From Streptomyces griseus subsp. griseus (GTDB taxonomy: Bacteria; Actinomycetota; Actinomycetes; Streptomycetales; Streptomycetaceae), in NCBI RefSeq assembly GCF_000720255.1, contig NZ_JOJE01000056.1, positions 9,534 through 73,533 of the forward strand: a DNA stretch of 64,000 nt, given 5' to 3'. Position numbers and translations under genes: made by a program. The notes below the pieces were generated by a model that was not told the DNA's origin, did not search any database, and saw only the letters and a list, made by a program, of their open reading frames with translations. Shown here piece after piece: positions 37,518 through 46,736 of this stretch (the stretch's first letter is position 1; every line of letters begins with the position of its first letter).

Positions 37518-39181
37518 CCGTGGACCTGCACGACCTGCTGCCCTCCGAGCTGCGTCGCGGCTGGGCGGTCGACGGCACCTGTCCCGACCTCGACCTGTAC
37601 AGCCTCTTCCGCGCCCGCCAGATCGCCGACCTGCACCGCACCGCGGTCCTCGACGCCAAGGGGAAACTCTGTTACACCGCCCTCGACCGCAAGGTGCGAT
37701 GTCTGGCCGCCGGGCTGTCCGGACTCGGCATACACGCCGGTGACGTGGTCGGCATACAACTGCCCAACGGGCGGAACGCCGTCATCGCCGACCTCGCCCT
37801 GGCCGCCCTCGGCGCCGTCGCCCTGCCCTTCCCGGTCGGCCGGGGCGGGCGGGAGGCGGCCTCGCTGCTGTGCAGAGCGGAGGCGGTCGCCGTCATCGCC
37901 GCTACCGAGCACCGAGGCAACCACCACGCCGCCGACCTGCTCGCGCTGACCGGTGAGCTGCCCGCGCTGCGCACCGTGATCGCCGCCGGGCCCGGTACGG
38001 CCCCGGACGGAGCCGTCGCCTTCTCCGCGCTGCTGCGCACCGACCCGAAGTCCTTCACCGCGGTCCGCCCCGACCCCGACTCCGCCGCCCGCATCCTCGT
38101 CTCCTCCGGATCCGAGGCCGAGCCGAAGATGGTGGCGTACTCGCACAACGCCCTGGCCGGCGGCCGCGGCAACTTCCTCGCCTCCCTCATCCCCGACGAC
38201 CAGCCGCCACGCTGCCTCTTCCTCGTACCGCTGGCCTCCGCCTTCGGCAGCAACGGCACCGCCGTCACCCTCGCCCGGCACGGCGGAACGCTCGTCCTGC
38301 TCGACCACTTCACCCCCGAGGCGGCCCTGGACGCGCTCTCCGAACACGAGCCCACCCACGTCCTGGGCGTGCCGACCATGATCCGGATGATGCTCGACCG
38401 GATCGCGGAGGGACACCACCCGGCGTTCACTCCCCCGACGGCCGTCATCGTCGGCGGCTCACCACTCGACGAGGCCACCGCCGAGGAAGCCCGCCGGGTC
38501 TTCGGCTGCCCCGTCGTGAACCTCTACGGCTCGGCCGACGGCGTCAACTGCCACACCGGACTGGGCGACGAACCCCTGCGCGGAGAAGGGCCCGGCATCC
38601 TCGCCGGACACCCCGACCCACGCGTCGCCGACATACGCATCGCCGTCCCCGACGCACCCGAGTTCACGGAGGCGCCGAAAGGTTCCGTCGGCGAGATCGT
38701 CGCCCGCGGCCCCATGACTCCACTGTGCTACGTCGCCGCCCCCGACCTCGACGCCCGCTACCGCACCGCCGACGGCTGGGTGCGCACCGGCGACCTCGGC
38801 CTCATCGAGGAGGACGGCAACCTGCGGATCGTCGGCCGCCTGAAGGACGTCGTCATCCGGGGCGGGGCCAACATCAGCCCGGCCGAGGTGGAGATCGAGC
38901 TCGCCACCCACCCGCTGGTACGCGACGTGGTGTGCGTCGGGGTGCCGGATCCGCTGATGGGCGAGCGGCTCGCGGCCTGCGTCGTCCCACGGGGCGAGGC
39001 ACCCATGCTGGAAGACCTGTCCGCACATCTGGACGCGCGTGGCCTGGAGCGCCGCAAGCATCCCGAACACCTGCTGATCGTCACGGAGTTGCCGCTGACT
39101 CCGGCAGGCAAGCCGGATCGGGCGCTGATACGTGAGCGGTGCTCCGAGCAGGCGCCGGAGTCCCTCACGCAGGCCGTCTGA
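37514..39181 (+). CDS. Acyl-CoA synthetase (AMP-dependent ligase)
   Basis: 555 aa ANL-superfamily enzyme. The phosphate loop is divergent (SSGSEAEPKMVAYSH in place of TSGTTGxPK), as in some alicyclic-acid CoA ligases; NLYGSADG, TADGWVRTGDLGLIEEDGNL, GRLKDVVIRGGANISPAEVE and the C-terminal catalytic Lys in TPAGKPDR are present. It activates a carboxylic acid as CoA thioester via an acyl-adenylate. Translationally coupled to the CoA-transferase; with the divergent acyl-CoA dehydrogenase it forms a small acid-degradation module. Confidence 0.9.
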   Translation: MTVDLHDLLPSELRRGWAVDGTCPDLDLYSLFRARQIADLHRTAVLDAKGKLCYTALDRKVRCLAAGLSGLGIHAGDVVGIQLPNGRNAVIADLALAALGAVALPFPVGRGGREAASLLCRAEAVAVIAATEHRGNHHAADLLALTGELPALRTVIAAGPGTAPDGAVAFSALLRTDPKSFTAVRPDPDSAARILVSSGSEAEPKMVAYSHNALAGGRGNFLASLIPDDQPPRCLFLVPLASAFGSNGTAVTLARHGGTLVLLDHFTPEAALDALSEHEPTHVLGVPTMIRMMLDRIAEGHHPAFTPPTAVIVGGSPLDEATAEEARRVFGCPVVNLYGSADGVNCHTGLGDEPLRGEGPGILAGHPDPRVADIRIAVPDAPEFTEAPKGSVGEIVARGPMTPLCYVAAPDLDARYRTADGWVRTGDLGLIEEDGNLRIVGRLKDVVIRGGANISPAEVEIELATHPLVRDVVCVGVPDPLMGERLAACVVPRGEAPMLEDLSAHLDARGLERRKHPEHLLIVTELPLTPAGKPDRALIRERCSEQAPESLTQAV

Positions 39182-39196
39182 CCCATACACCTGACA

Positions 39197-39224
39197 GGGG
39201 CCGCCGGAAATCTCCGGCGGCCCC
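39197..39224. terminator. Hairpin terminator between convergent operons
   Basis: GGGGCCGCCGG, 6-base loop, CCGGCGGCCCC: a perfect 11-bp stem 16 bp after the ligase stop and 25 bp after the end of the convergent metal-ABC operon, so it may serve both. Confidence 0.85.
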
Positions 39225-39249
39225 GCACTCACGTCAGGAAGACCCCTCG

Positions 39250-40074
39250 CTACGAGGCCATCGACTTCCTGATCGTGTCCGCGGCGTTCTTGTAGACGGT
39301 CAGCAGGTCCAGGTCCTTGCCCGGGTAGTTGACGATCTCCACCTGCTTCGCCCCCGAGTCCGGCAGCACCTTGCCCGTCGTCATGTGCACGTTGTCGAAG
39401 ACATACGCGGGCTTCTTCTTCACCAGGTCGGACAGCTGCTTGGCGGTCACGGCCTCAGGACCGTACGTGCCGCTGACCTCCGCGCCCGCCATCTTCGCCG
39501 ACCAGACGGAGAAGACCTGGGCGACGACGGCCGGGGCCTTGCCGTCCGGCCACGCCCCCTTCAACTCCTTCCGCAGCGTGCCGTACTCGCTCTTGAAGGA
39601 CGTGTCCCACTTCGCGGCGGCGTCCTCGGTGCCGAACAGCTTGCCCAGGCGGGTGACTTCGGCGCTCGCCTTGTCGGCGTCGTTGTCGAGGTTGACCTCG
39701 ACCAGCTTCGCGTCCGACCCGGCGGCCTCCTTGATCTTCTCCGCGTACGGCTCGAAGGGGGCGTAGAGCACGAAGTCGGCGCCCGCGATGGCCGTGAGGT
39801 CGGACGGCTTGGGGTCGTAGTCCGGGGCGTGCTGTGCGGACGACGGCACGATGACCTTCACGTCCTCGGCGCCGGCGGCCTTGGCGAAGGCACCCTCCCA
39901 GGTGGTGGTGGCCACGACGACGGGCGCGTCGCCGCTCTTCTTCCCACTCGTGCTCGTGTCCGCGCTGTCGGCCTTGTCGGAACCGCATGCGGTGACGGTC
40001 AGGACGAGCGCCGTGCTCAGGCTCAGTGCGAGGACGGAAGGGACACGGGCGATGCGGACGCGGATGCGCGCCAT
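39250..40074 (-). CDS. Zinc/manganese ABC transporter substrate-binding lipoprotein
   Basis: About 274 aa. Lipoprotein signal peptide ending in LTVTACGS, then a linker and a cluster A-I metal-binding fold (VVATTTWEGAFAKAAGAEDVKVIVP, HAPDYDPKPSDLTAIAGADFVLY, FDNVHMTTGK). Metal-ligand His residues appear at HAPDYD and NVHM. It captures Zn or Mn outside the membrane. The ATG at 40074 lies inside the end of the permease gene (52-bp overlap) with GGAG upstream. Last gene of a three-gene operon. Confidence 0.9.
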   Translation of the reverse strand: MARIRVRIARVPSVLALSLSTALVLTVTACGSDKADSADTSTSGKKSGDAPVVVATTTWEGAFAKAAGAEDVKVIVPSSAQHAPDYDPKPSDLTAIAGADFVLYAPFEPYAEKIKEAAGSDAKLVEVNLDNDADKASAEVTRLGKLFGTEDAAAKWDTSFKSEYGTLRKELKGAWPDGKAPAVVAQVFSVWSAKMAGAEVSGTYGPEAVTAKQLSDLVKKKPAYVFDNVHMTTGKVLPDSGAKQVEIVNYPGKDLDLLTVYKNAADTIRKSMAS

Positions 40075-40901
40075 GAGCTGATTCTCCGTTCGGGGATGAG
40101 ATGGACGGCCAGGACGACGATCCCGGCGGTCAGGACGAGCACGGGCCCGGGCGGCCAGTCGAGCTTCAGCGCGACGAGGAACCCGGTGAGGTTCACGACG
40201 ACGCCGATGCCGACCGCCCAGGCGGTGATGGACTTCAGGGAGGTGCCCAGCCGCCGCGCGGCCAACGCGGGCAGCAGGGTCAGCGCGTCGACGAGCAGCG
40301 CACCGGTCAGTTTGATGGCCCCGGCCACGGAGACCGCGACCAGGACGAGGAGAAGGAGCGTGAGCAGGTCGACGCGCACCCCGGAGGAGAGCGCGAGTTC
40401 GCGGTCGTAGAGCAGGAGGGCGAGGTCGCGGCGGCGCCACCAGAACAGTGCCGGTACGACGACGGCCAGCACGCCCAGCAGCCACAGGTCGGCCGTGCCC
40501 ACGGACAGGATCGAGCCCCACAGCAGTGCGAAGGCGCCCTGCGCGTTGACTCCGGAGACGGCCAGGACCAGCAGCGCGGCGGCGATCGCCAGGCTCATCA
40601 GCAGGCCCATCGCGCCCGACAGCCCGTCCGGTGTGCGGGCGAGCGGCGCGACCCCGGCTCCCGCCAGCGCGCAGGCGACGAGCGCGCACAGCATGGGGTC
40701 GAGCCCGGTCAGCAGCCCGATCGCGATGCCCAGCAGGGCGACGTGCATCATCGCGAACCGCACCGGCATGATGTCGAGCCCGACGATGACGACGCCGATC
40801 ACGGGCAGGCCGATCGCGGCCAGCAGCAGGGCGGCACCGGCCCGTTGGACGGGTATGAGCTGAAGGAGCGGTCCGAGGTCGGCGGCGGCGAGGATGTTCA
40901 C
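40023..40901 (-). CDS. Metal ABC transporter permease (ZnuB/MntB family)
   Basis: About 292 aa with eight or so helices, typical of the ABC-3 permease family: GLPVIGVVIVGLDIMPVRFAMMHVALLGIAIG near the start, LLYDRELALSSGVRVDLL (coupling helix) and AIKLTGALLVDALTLLPALAARRLG. The GTG start overlaps the ATPase stop (GTGA). The C-terminus runs 52 bp into the substrate-binding protein gene. Confidence 0.9.
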   Translation of the reverse strand: MNILAAADLGPLLQLIPVQRAGAALLLAAIGLPVIGVVIVGLDIMPVRFAMMHVALLGIAIGLLTGLDPMLCALVACALAGAGVAPLARTPDGLSGAMGLLMSLAIAAALLVLAVSGVNAQGAFALLWGSILSVGTADLWLLGVLAVVVPALFWWRRRDLALLLYDRELALSSGVRVDLLTLLLLVLVAVSVAGAIKLTGALLVDALTLLPALAARRLGTSLKSITAWAVGIGVVVNLTGFLVALKLDWPPGPVLVLTAGIVVLAVHLIPERRISSWRASASASPVSLPSSH

Positions 40902-41533
40902 CGGACCTCCCTCAGGCTGCCGGCGGCCATCTCCAGGACCCGGTCGCAGCGGTCGGCCAGCGCCCGGTCGTGCGTGACCACCACGACGGTCACCGGCAGG
41001 GACAGCAGGACATCGGCGGCCTCCTCCTGCCCGGCGAAGTCGAGTGCGGCGGTGGGTTCGTCGGCCAGCAGCACCCCCGCCCCGGCGGCGACGCAGCCGA
41101 CCGCACGGGCGAGATACATGCGCTGCAACTGCCCGCCGGACAGCGTGTGGAGCGGCCGTCCGGTCAGCGTTCCGACGCCCAGCTTCTCGGCCGCCTCGAC
41201 GGCTTCGGCTCGTGCCCCGCTGCTGGCCAGCAACTCGTGTGCCAGCATCGGGAAACGGCCGACCGCGGGCTTCTGCGGAATCCAGGCACACGCCCGGCGC
41301 CGCCACGTCCACTCGGCCGCCGTACCGGTGCCCCGGCCGCCGACCGTGATCTGCCCGCCGGTTTGGCGGTGCAGGCCCAGCACCGCGCGGATCAGCGTGG
41401 TCTTGCCCGACCCGTTGGTGCCGGTCAGCGCGACCCGCTCGCCCGCCCCGATGTCGAGATCCACACCGCTCACGGCCTCGACGCGGCCATGTCGGCAGGC
41501 GACTTCACGCATCCGCACATCCAGACCGTCCAT
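40898..41533 (-). CDS. Metal ABC transporter ATP-binding protein
   Basis: About 211 aa: Walker A GTNGSGKTT, Q-loop in WIPQKP, signature LSGGQLQR, Walker B VLLADEPTAALD, and H-loop VTHDR. It powers the ZnuB-like permease. ATG at 41533 chosen for GGAGGTGGG directly upstream. First gene of the operon; I did not find a convincing Zur box in the 200 bp before it. Confidence 0.92.
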   Translation of the reverse strand: MDGLDVRMREVACRHGRVEAVSGVDLDIGAGERVALTGTNGSGKTTLIRAVLGLHRQTGGQITVGGRGTGTAAEWTWRRRACAWIPQKPAVGRFPMLAHELLASSGARAEAVEAAEKLGVGTLTGRPLHTLSGGQLQRMYLARAVGCVAAGAGVLLADEPTAALDFAGQEEAADVLLSLPVTVVVVTHDRALADRCDRVLEMAAGSLREVR

Positions 41534-41733
41534 CCCACCTCCTGCTCGTTCCCCGAAAGGAGTCGGAGAGGGAGGGTGATAAGTTCCCGCCGAACCAGAC
41601 GACTTCACGAAGCCTTGCGGCAACGTCTCCACCCGTCTGCCGCCGGGCACTAGTCGAGCCGTTCAGCGATGCTCGGCTGGTCCCTACGAGGACGGGCGGC
41701 CAGCGGAAGGAGAACAGTCGGAGAAAGGGCGAG

Positions 41734-42069
41734 TCACCGAGCAGTAAGCCTCGCGCGCCTCGAGAGTGGCAGGCCGGGACCTCGGTGGCGCACCCGTGGT
41801 GGGCCCGACGTCGCCGTCTCCACGAGCAGACGTAATAGCGCGCTCAGCGCGAGTCCGGCGGCGCAGCCGATCAGGGCGCCTGAGGGGCCGCCGAAGGCAG
41901 AGCCCAGCCAGGCGTAGCCGCCGGCCAGCACGGCCAGGGTGGCCGCGGTCAGGGGCCAGGAACCGCGGGGCCGCGCCCGTGTCCAGACGCGTGCGGCTTT
42001 CTCGGGCTCCGATTCCCAGGGCCACACCATCTGCGTCCCGCTGCCCCGGTCATGTCCGCGCCCCCTCAT
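41734..42069 (-). CDS. Small membrane protein, unknown function
   Basis: 111 aa: a hydrophilic start (GHDRGSGTQMVWPWESEPEKAARVW), two predicted membrane helices (about residues 40-80), and a basic tail. No family recognised. ATG within CATATG with GGCGG/GGAAGG-like sequence upstream. Sits alone between the metal ABC operon and the Cys-rich small gene. Confidence 0.55.
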   Translation of the reverse strand: MRGRGHDRGSGTQMVWPWESEPEKAARVWTRARPRGSWPLTAATLAVLAGGYAWLGSAFGGPSGALIGCAAGLALSALLRLLVETATSGPPRVRHRGPGLPLSRRARLTAR

Positions 42070-42205
42070 ATGACCGCCTTCCCTCTTCAGGCCCGCGCTG
42101 AGCCTCGCCGGTGCCGACGCGGACTTCAGCGAAAGATTTCCCCAACGCCGCACGGCGGAACCGGCGCGGACCGTAACGAGGTGTCGGTCGCAGCCAGGGC
42201 GGGGA

Positions 42206-42421
42206 TCAGGCCGTGGTGATGGCGTCCAGCTTCCCGGCCTTGGCATCCGCGACGATGGACGAGAACTGGTCGGCGCTCATCTGTATGCGCTGCCCGAAGT
42301 CATCCGTGAGGATCACACGGCGGTCGTTCGGGGCGGCGGGGTCGACGAACAACTGCGGACATCCGCAGTTGCAGTTGCCGCAGAACGTCGCCACTGGTTC
42401 CAGGCCGTCAACATTGCTCAT
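42206..42421 (-). CDS. Small Cys-rich protein, 71 aa
   Basis: N-terminal VATFCGNCNCGCPQLFVDP puts Cys at 14, 17, 19 and 21 (C-x2-C-x-C-x-C), a compact metal-binding or modification site, followed by a regular alpha/beta-looking segment (VILTDDFGQRIQMSADQF) and a short helix. No signal peptide. I recall streptomycete relatives without known function. Its copper-gene neighbourhood (PCu(A)C genes at 42.8-44 kb) suggests metal binding; a modified-peptide precursor is the alternative. Confidence 0.65.
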   Translation of the reverse strand: MSNVDGLEPVATFCGNCNCGCPQLFVDPAAPNDRRVILTDDFGQRIQMSADQFSSIVADAKAGKLDAITTA

Positions 42422-42808
42422 GGTGCAGAACCTTTCGCGCTTCGGGGCGCTCACCGGGGTGACCGCCCGGGACTGCTCGAGAGATACCCCCGCCCGCATG
42501 TCGCCAGTCGCACAAAGCGGATGCTGCATCTCACTTCGATTGCCCGGAACTCAGCGGCCTTCCGAACCGACTCCCGGAGAGGCTTGGGCCACCACCGTCA
42601 CACCCTCGAACCCTCGATGCTCCGGCCCCCGGCTCGATCGCCAGGGCCCGATAGCCGAAGACGCCCCCGTCGTGCAGCGCAGTTGGTCGCAGACCGAAGC
42701 GACGGCGTAGGTGGTCGGTCGGCTCCGTCCAGGGCAAGGACGTCCAGGTGCGGCGGGAACCACGCCAGGGTGCGCCCCGACCTCTGAGGTATGGAGTGGG
42801 GAAGCCTG
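42422..42808. other. 390-bp divergent intergenic region
   Basis: Upstream region of both the Cys-rich small gene and the PCu(A)C-like lipoprotein gene. No convincing gene; a - strand frame around 42590-42730 may be old coding sequence. Confidence 0.35.
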
Positions 42809-43246
42809 ATGCGCCTGGTGATGCGGAACAGCCCGGTCAGGGGCGCCTTACGGGCCGCCGCGGTACCCCTCGGCGCGAGCTGCGCGGCGCTTGCCCTGTC
42901 GACCGGCTGCACCGCGACCGGCGCGGCCGGCGACCCGCCACCCGGGATCGAGGTCGTCGACGCCCGGATCATCGCGCCCATGGGCACGCGCTCGACCGCC
43001 GCGCACTTCGAGATCCGCAACACCGGCTCGTCCCCGGACACGCTGCGGTACGCGGACTCCCCGGACCTGGGCATCAGCATCGTCCGCCGCACCGTGCGCC
43101 GGACCGGGACGGGGCGCACGGAGCCGGCCTGGGCCGTCGACGTTCCCGCCGGCGGCACGGTACGCATGGCACCCGGCGGACTCGGAGTCGTCATCCTGGA
43201 CCCACCCGCGCTGAAGCCCGGCCAGACCGTGCGCTACAACCTGTGA
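42809..43246 (+). CDS. PCu(A)C-like copper chaperone lipoprotein
   Basis: About 145 aa. Lipoprotein signal (ALALSTGCTA) and a PCu(A)C-like beta fold: VVDARIIAPMGTRSTAAHFEIRNTG, a charged middle, then VPAGGTVRMAPGGLGVVIL and LKPGQTVRYNL. The classical copper ligands (H-x-M pair) are not clear, so it may be a diverged member. The start could be ATG 42791 or 42809; GGAAG before 42809 is the better site. Convergent with a second PCu(A)C gene. Confidence 0.7.
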   Translation: MRLVMRNSPVRGALRAAAVPLGASCAALALSTGCTATGAAGDPPPGIEVVDARIIAPMGTRSTAAHFEIRNTGSSPDTLRYADSPDLGISIVRRTVRRTGTGRTEPAWAVDVPAGGTVRMAPGGLGVVILDPPALKPGQTVRYNL

Positions 43247-43437
43247 TCCCAGTACAGCGGGAAGGTCGGCGTCCGAGTGCCCGTGACCGCGAGTCCGAGT
43301 TGAGGGGGCATGGTCGGCATGCTCGCCAAGCCGACAGGCTGGGAGCCGCGATCAGCCTGTGCCGGGACCGCGCTGATGCCCCGGCCACGACCCGCCGTTT
43401 CCGCCGCGGCAAGGTGACGGCCGTAGCGCCAGCACGG

Positions 43438-43956
43438 TCACGCCCCGAACCTGCCGGGGCGGACCACGATCGCCAGCGCTTTGACCGGCCCGCTGTGCTG
43501 GAAGTGCAGGGTGAACGGCACGAAGTCGAACTCGCGCCACCCCGCCTTCGCCCGCAGCGTCACGTCCAGACCGGACGGGGACATGGCAAGGCTGCCGCCG
43601 GCGGGGACCTCGGCCGAGCCCACCGTCTCCGCGTACGCCGCCCGGCCGTTGGTCATGCGGTGTCGGCTGAGCGAGGTGTCGCCGTCCGCGCCGGACATCG
43701 TCACCTTCAGCAACCGGTCGTCGGCGCCTCCGGAGTTGGTGATCCGGAAGAACGCGGCGGTATCCCGGGTGTTCCCGTACGGCAGGAAGACATGTGCGTC
43801 CGTGACCGCGATCCGCGCAGGTGTGCCTGCGTTGCCGGAGGAGGTCCAAGCGGTCAGACCGGCGAGGGCGACACCGCACGCAGCGACGGGCGCGAGCGCG
43901 GCCAGCAGGGTGTCGGCGAGCCGACGGCGGGTCGGGCGCCAGGGCTGCGCGGTCAT
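43438..43956 (-). CDS. PCu(A)C family copper chaperone
   Basis: About 172 aa: N-terminal membrane anchor or signal segment (LLAALAPVAACGVALAGLTAW) then the PCu(A)C domain (VTDAHVFLPYG, AFFRITNSGGADDRLLKV, SRHRMTNG with the H-x-M ligands, VPAGGSLAMSPSGLDVTL, FVPFTLHF). Carries Cu(I) outside the membrane, for example to cytochrome oxidase or exporters. ATG at 43956 with GAGG; 77 bp downstream of the copper ATPase gene, same strand, probably last gene of that operon. Confidence 0.85.
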   Translation of the reverse strand: MTAQPWRPTRRRLADTLLAALAPVAACGVALAGLTAWTSSGNAGTPARIAVTDAHVFLPYGNTRDTAAFFRITNSGGADDRLLKVTMSGADGDTSLSRHRMTNGRAAYAETVGSAEVPAGGSLAMSPSGLDVTLRAKAGWREFDFVPFTLHFQHSGPVKALAIVVRPGRFGA

Positions 43957-44032
43957 CGGCCGCCTCGAATCGTCGTCGCCACGGCATGGCGAGGTGGCAG
44001 GACACGCCTCCGAGCAACCGAGAGGAAAGAGA

Positions 44033-46312
44033 TCATCGTTCACCGCTCCGGGCAGGCGAGGTCCGCCGCTTCCGCGCGGTGGAGGGCTGCCAGGCCCGCA
44101 ATCGCAGGCTGTTGCCCACCACCAGCAGCGAGCTCACCGACATCGCCGCCGCGGCCACCATCGGGTTGAGCAAGCCCACCATGGCGAGCGGCACCGTCAC
44201 GACGTTGTAGCCGAAGGCCCACACGAGGTTGACGCGGATCGTGGCCAGAGTGCGCCTGGCCAGCAGGACCGCATCCCCGAGGGCCTCGATGTCGCCGCGC
44301 ACGAGGGTCACGTCGGCGGCACCGATCGCCGCGTCCGTGCCCGTACCCATGGCGATACCCAGGTCGGCGCCGGCCAGCGCGGCGGCGTCGTTCACCCCGT
44401 CGCCGACGACCGCTACCCGGTAGCCCTGCTCCTCCCGCAGCTCGCGTACGAGTTCGGCCTTGCCCTCGGGCGTGCAGCGGGCGTGCACGTCCTCGATGCC
44501 GAGAGCATCGGCGACGGCCCGGGCGGGCGCCTCCCGGTCTCCAGTGGCGAGCACCGGCCGTACGCCGAGACGCCGCAGCCGCTCCACCGCCCGGTAGCTT
44601 CCCGGTCGTACGACGTCACCGACCTCGATCAGCGCCTCGGCCACCCCATCGACCTTCACCAGGACGGGCGTACGCGCTGCGGCCTCCGCCGCCGGCAGTG
44701 CTTCCGCCAGCGCCGGCGGCAACGCGTCGTCCACACCGACGACTTCGACCAGACGTCCCTCGACACGCCCCTGGACTCCGCGGCCTGCTGCGGCGCTGAA
44801 GCCACTCACGTCCGGCAACGGCCGCTCGGGCAGGGTCCGGCGGGCGTACGAGACGATCGCCCGGCCCAGCGGATGTTCCGAGCCCTGCTCGACCGCCCCG
44901 GCCAGCCGCACCACCGTCTCCTTCCCCAGGCCGTCCGGCACCGCGGTGACCCGGGCGACGCTCATGTGGCCGGAGGTGAGGGTGCCGGTCTTGTCCAGGA
45001 CCACGGCGTCGAGGTGCTGGAGACCCTCCAGGGCCTGCGGCCCGGTGACCAGGACGCCCAGTTGAGCACCCCGGCCGGTGGCGGCCATCAGCGCGGTCGG
45101 GGTCGCCAGGCCCAGCGCGCACGGGCAAGCCACGACCAGGACGGCTACGCACGCGGTGACCGCCGCCTGCGGATCGGCCCCCGCCCCCAGCCAGAACCCG
45201 AGCGCTGTGACCGCCAGCGCCAGCACGACGGGTACGAAGACACCGGCCACCGAGTCGGCCAGCCGCTGCGCCCGCGCCTTGCCGGCCTGCGCCTCGGTCA
45301 CCAGCCGGGCGATACGTGCGAGCTGGGTGTCGGCGCCGACCGCGGTGGCCCGCACCAGCAGCATTCCGCCGGCGTTGACGGCCCCGCCGACCACCGCCGA
45401 GCCCGGCCCGACCTCGACCGGCTCGCTCTCCCCGGTGACCAGCGACAGGTCCACGGCCGAACTGCCCTCCACCACCTGCCCGTCGGTGGCGACCCGCTCG
45501 CCCGGCCGCACCACGAAGACCTGATCGACGCCCAACTCCTCGATATCAATGAGTCGTTCGCCATCGCCGTCTCGTACGGAGACCTCCTTGGTGGCCAGGG
45601 TGGCCAGCGAGCGGAGCGCCGCCCCCGTCCCGCGACGGGCGCGCGCCTCCAGAAAACGCCCCGCCAGCACGAACAGCGGTACGCCGACGGCCGCTTCGAG
45701 ATAGATGTGGGCGACGCCGTCCGGTGCGGAGGGTATGAGGCTGAACGGCATCCGCATGCCGGGATCTCCGGCGCCGCCGAGGAACAACGCGTAGGCCGAC
45801 CAGGAGAAGGAAGCCGCCACGCCGAGCGACACGAGCGTGTCCATGGTGGCCGCCGAGTGCCGCAGCCCGCGTACCGCCCGCTCGTGGAAGGGCCAGGCAC
45901 CCCACACGGCCACCGGCGCGGTCAGCACGAAACACAGCCACTGCCAGTTGCGGAACTGCAGGGCCGGCGCCATCGACAGCACCAGAACGGGAAGCGCGAG
46001 CAACGCGGTGACCAGCAGCCGTTCCCGCTCCTGCGTCGCCGCCGCGGACTCCGCGTCCTCGGGCTGCCGTTTCCTGGGCGGTTCGGGCAGGGCCGCCGTG
46101 TAACCGGCTTTCTCCACGGTCGCGACGAGTTCCTCGGAGCTGATCCCCGCCGGATGGCTCACCCTGGCCCGGCCGGTAGCCAGATTGACGCTCGCCGTGA
46201 CCCCCTCCAGCTTGCCGAGCTTCTTCTCGACACGGGTCACACAGGCAGCACAAGTCATGCCGCCGACGGTCAGGTCGGTGGTGACCGAGGCGGTCGCCGG
46301 GTCCGCGGCCAT
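44033..46312 (-). CDS. copA: Copper-translocating P1B-type ATPase
   Basis: 759 aa. One N-terminal HMA domain (MTCAAC, Cys21/24), eight helices, actuator TGES (293-296), the Cu(I) site CPC (396-398) in ACPCALGLATP, phosphorylated Asp440 in DKTGTLT, SEHPLG, and GDGVNDAAAL. Exports Cu(I) from the cytoplasm. Its ATG overlaps the stop of the small Met/His-rich protein gene by one base (TGATG), and a PCu(A)C gene follows, so this is a copper-resistance operon. Confidence 0.96.
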   Translation of the reverse strand: MAADPATASVTTDLTVGGMTCAACVTRVEKKLGKLEGVTASVNLATGRARVSHPAGISSEELVATVEKAGYTAALPEPPRKRQPEDAESAAATQERERLLVTALLALPVLVLSMAPALQFRNWQWLCFVLTAPVAVWGAWPFHERAVRGLRHSAATMDTLVSLGVAASFSWSAYALFLGGAGDPGMRMPFSLIPSAPDGVAHIYLEAAVGVPLFVLAGRFLEARARRGTGAALRSLATLATKEVSVRDGDGERLIDIEELGVDQVFVVRPGERVATDGQVVEGSSAVDLSLVTGESEPVEVGPGSAVVGGAVNAGGMLLVRATAVGADTQLARIARLVTEAQAGKARAQRLADSVAGVFVPVVLALAVTALGFWLGAGADPQAAVTACVAVLVVACPCALGLATPTALMAATGRGAQLGVLVTGPQALEGLQHLDAVVLDKTGTLTSGHMSVARVTAVPDGLGKETVVRLAGAVEQGSEHPLGRAIVSYARRTLPERPLPDVSGFSAAAGRGVQGRVEGRLVEVVGVDDALPPALAEALPAAEAAARTPVLVKVDGVAEALIEVGDVVRPGSYRAVERLRRLGVRPVLATGDREAPARAVADALGIEDVHARCTPEGKAELVRELREEQGYRVAVVGDGVNDAAALAGADLGIAMGTGTDAAIGAADVTLVRGDIEALGDAVLLARRTLATIRVNLVWAFGYNVVTVPLAMVGLLNPMVAAAAMSVSSLLVVGNSLRLRAWQPSTARKRRTSPARSGER

Positions 46313-46566
46313 CAGCGTCCTCCCCCGTGCATCCCGTCCATGTCACCCATGTCCGTCCCGGCGCCCCCGCCGTCCTCGTTACCGCCCCCACTCGTCGCGG
46401 TTCCGTGCATGCCCGGTGCGACGGGTCCCGCTGAGGCACCGACGGCGTACGACACCGTGAAGATCAGGGCCAGCAGCAGGAGGAACCCGCACAGGGCAGG
46501 CGGAAGCGCCGCTCCACGCAGCACCGCGCCCGCGCCGGAGAGGGAGGATTGCCGGGACTCGTCCAT
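46312..46566 (-). CDS. Small Met/His-rich membrane protein before copA
   Basis: 84 aa: one transmembrane helix (about residues 20-45, PPALCGFLLLLALIFTVSYAVG) and a C-terminal tail rich in Met, His, Asp and Gly (GMHGTAT, MGDMDGMHGGG), a likely copper-binding tail. Translationally coupled to copA. No named family; a role as copper donor or sensor at the membrane is inferred from context. Confidence 0.7.
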   Translation of the reverse strand: MDESRQSSLSGAGAVLRGAALPPALCGFLLLLALIFTVSYAVGASAGPVAPGMHGTATSGGGNEDGGGAGTDMGDMDGMHGGGR

Positions 46567-46736
46567 CAACCGTGTCTCCAGATCACGTCGTACGGCGCCG
46601 GTCGGATCGAGCCGTACCCGTCCCAGGAGTCGGACCGGGCCGGGTCCGAGTTCCGAACCTGCGCTGTGGCTCGCCTCACATTTCCCCGGGGCCCGTCCTA
46701 CCGACGCTCCCGTCGGCAAGACGGGCAGGGCGTGTG

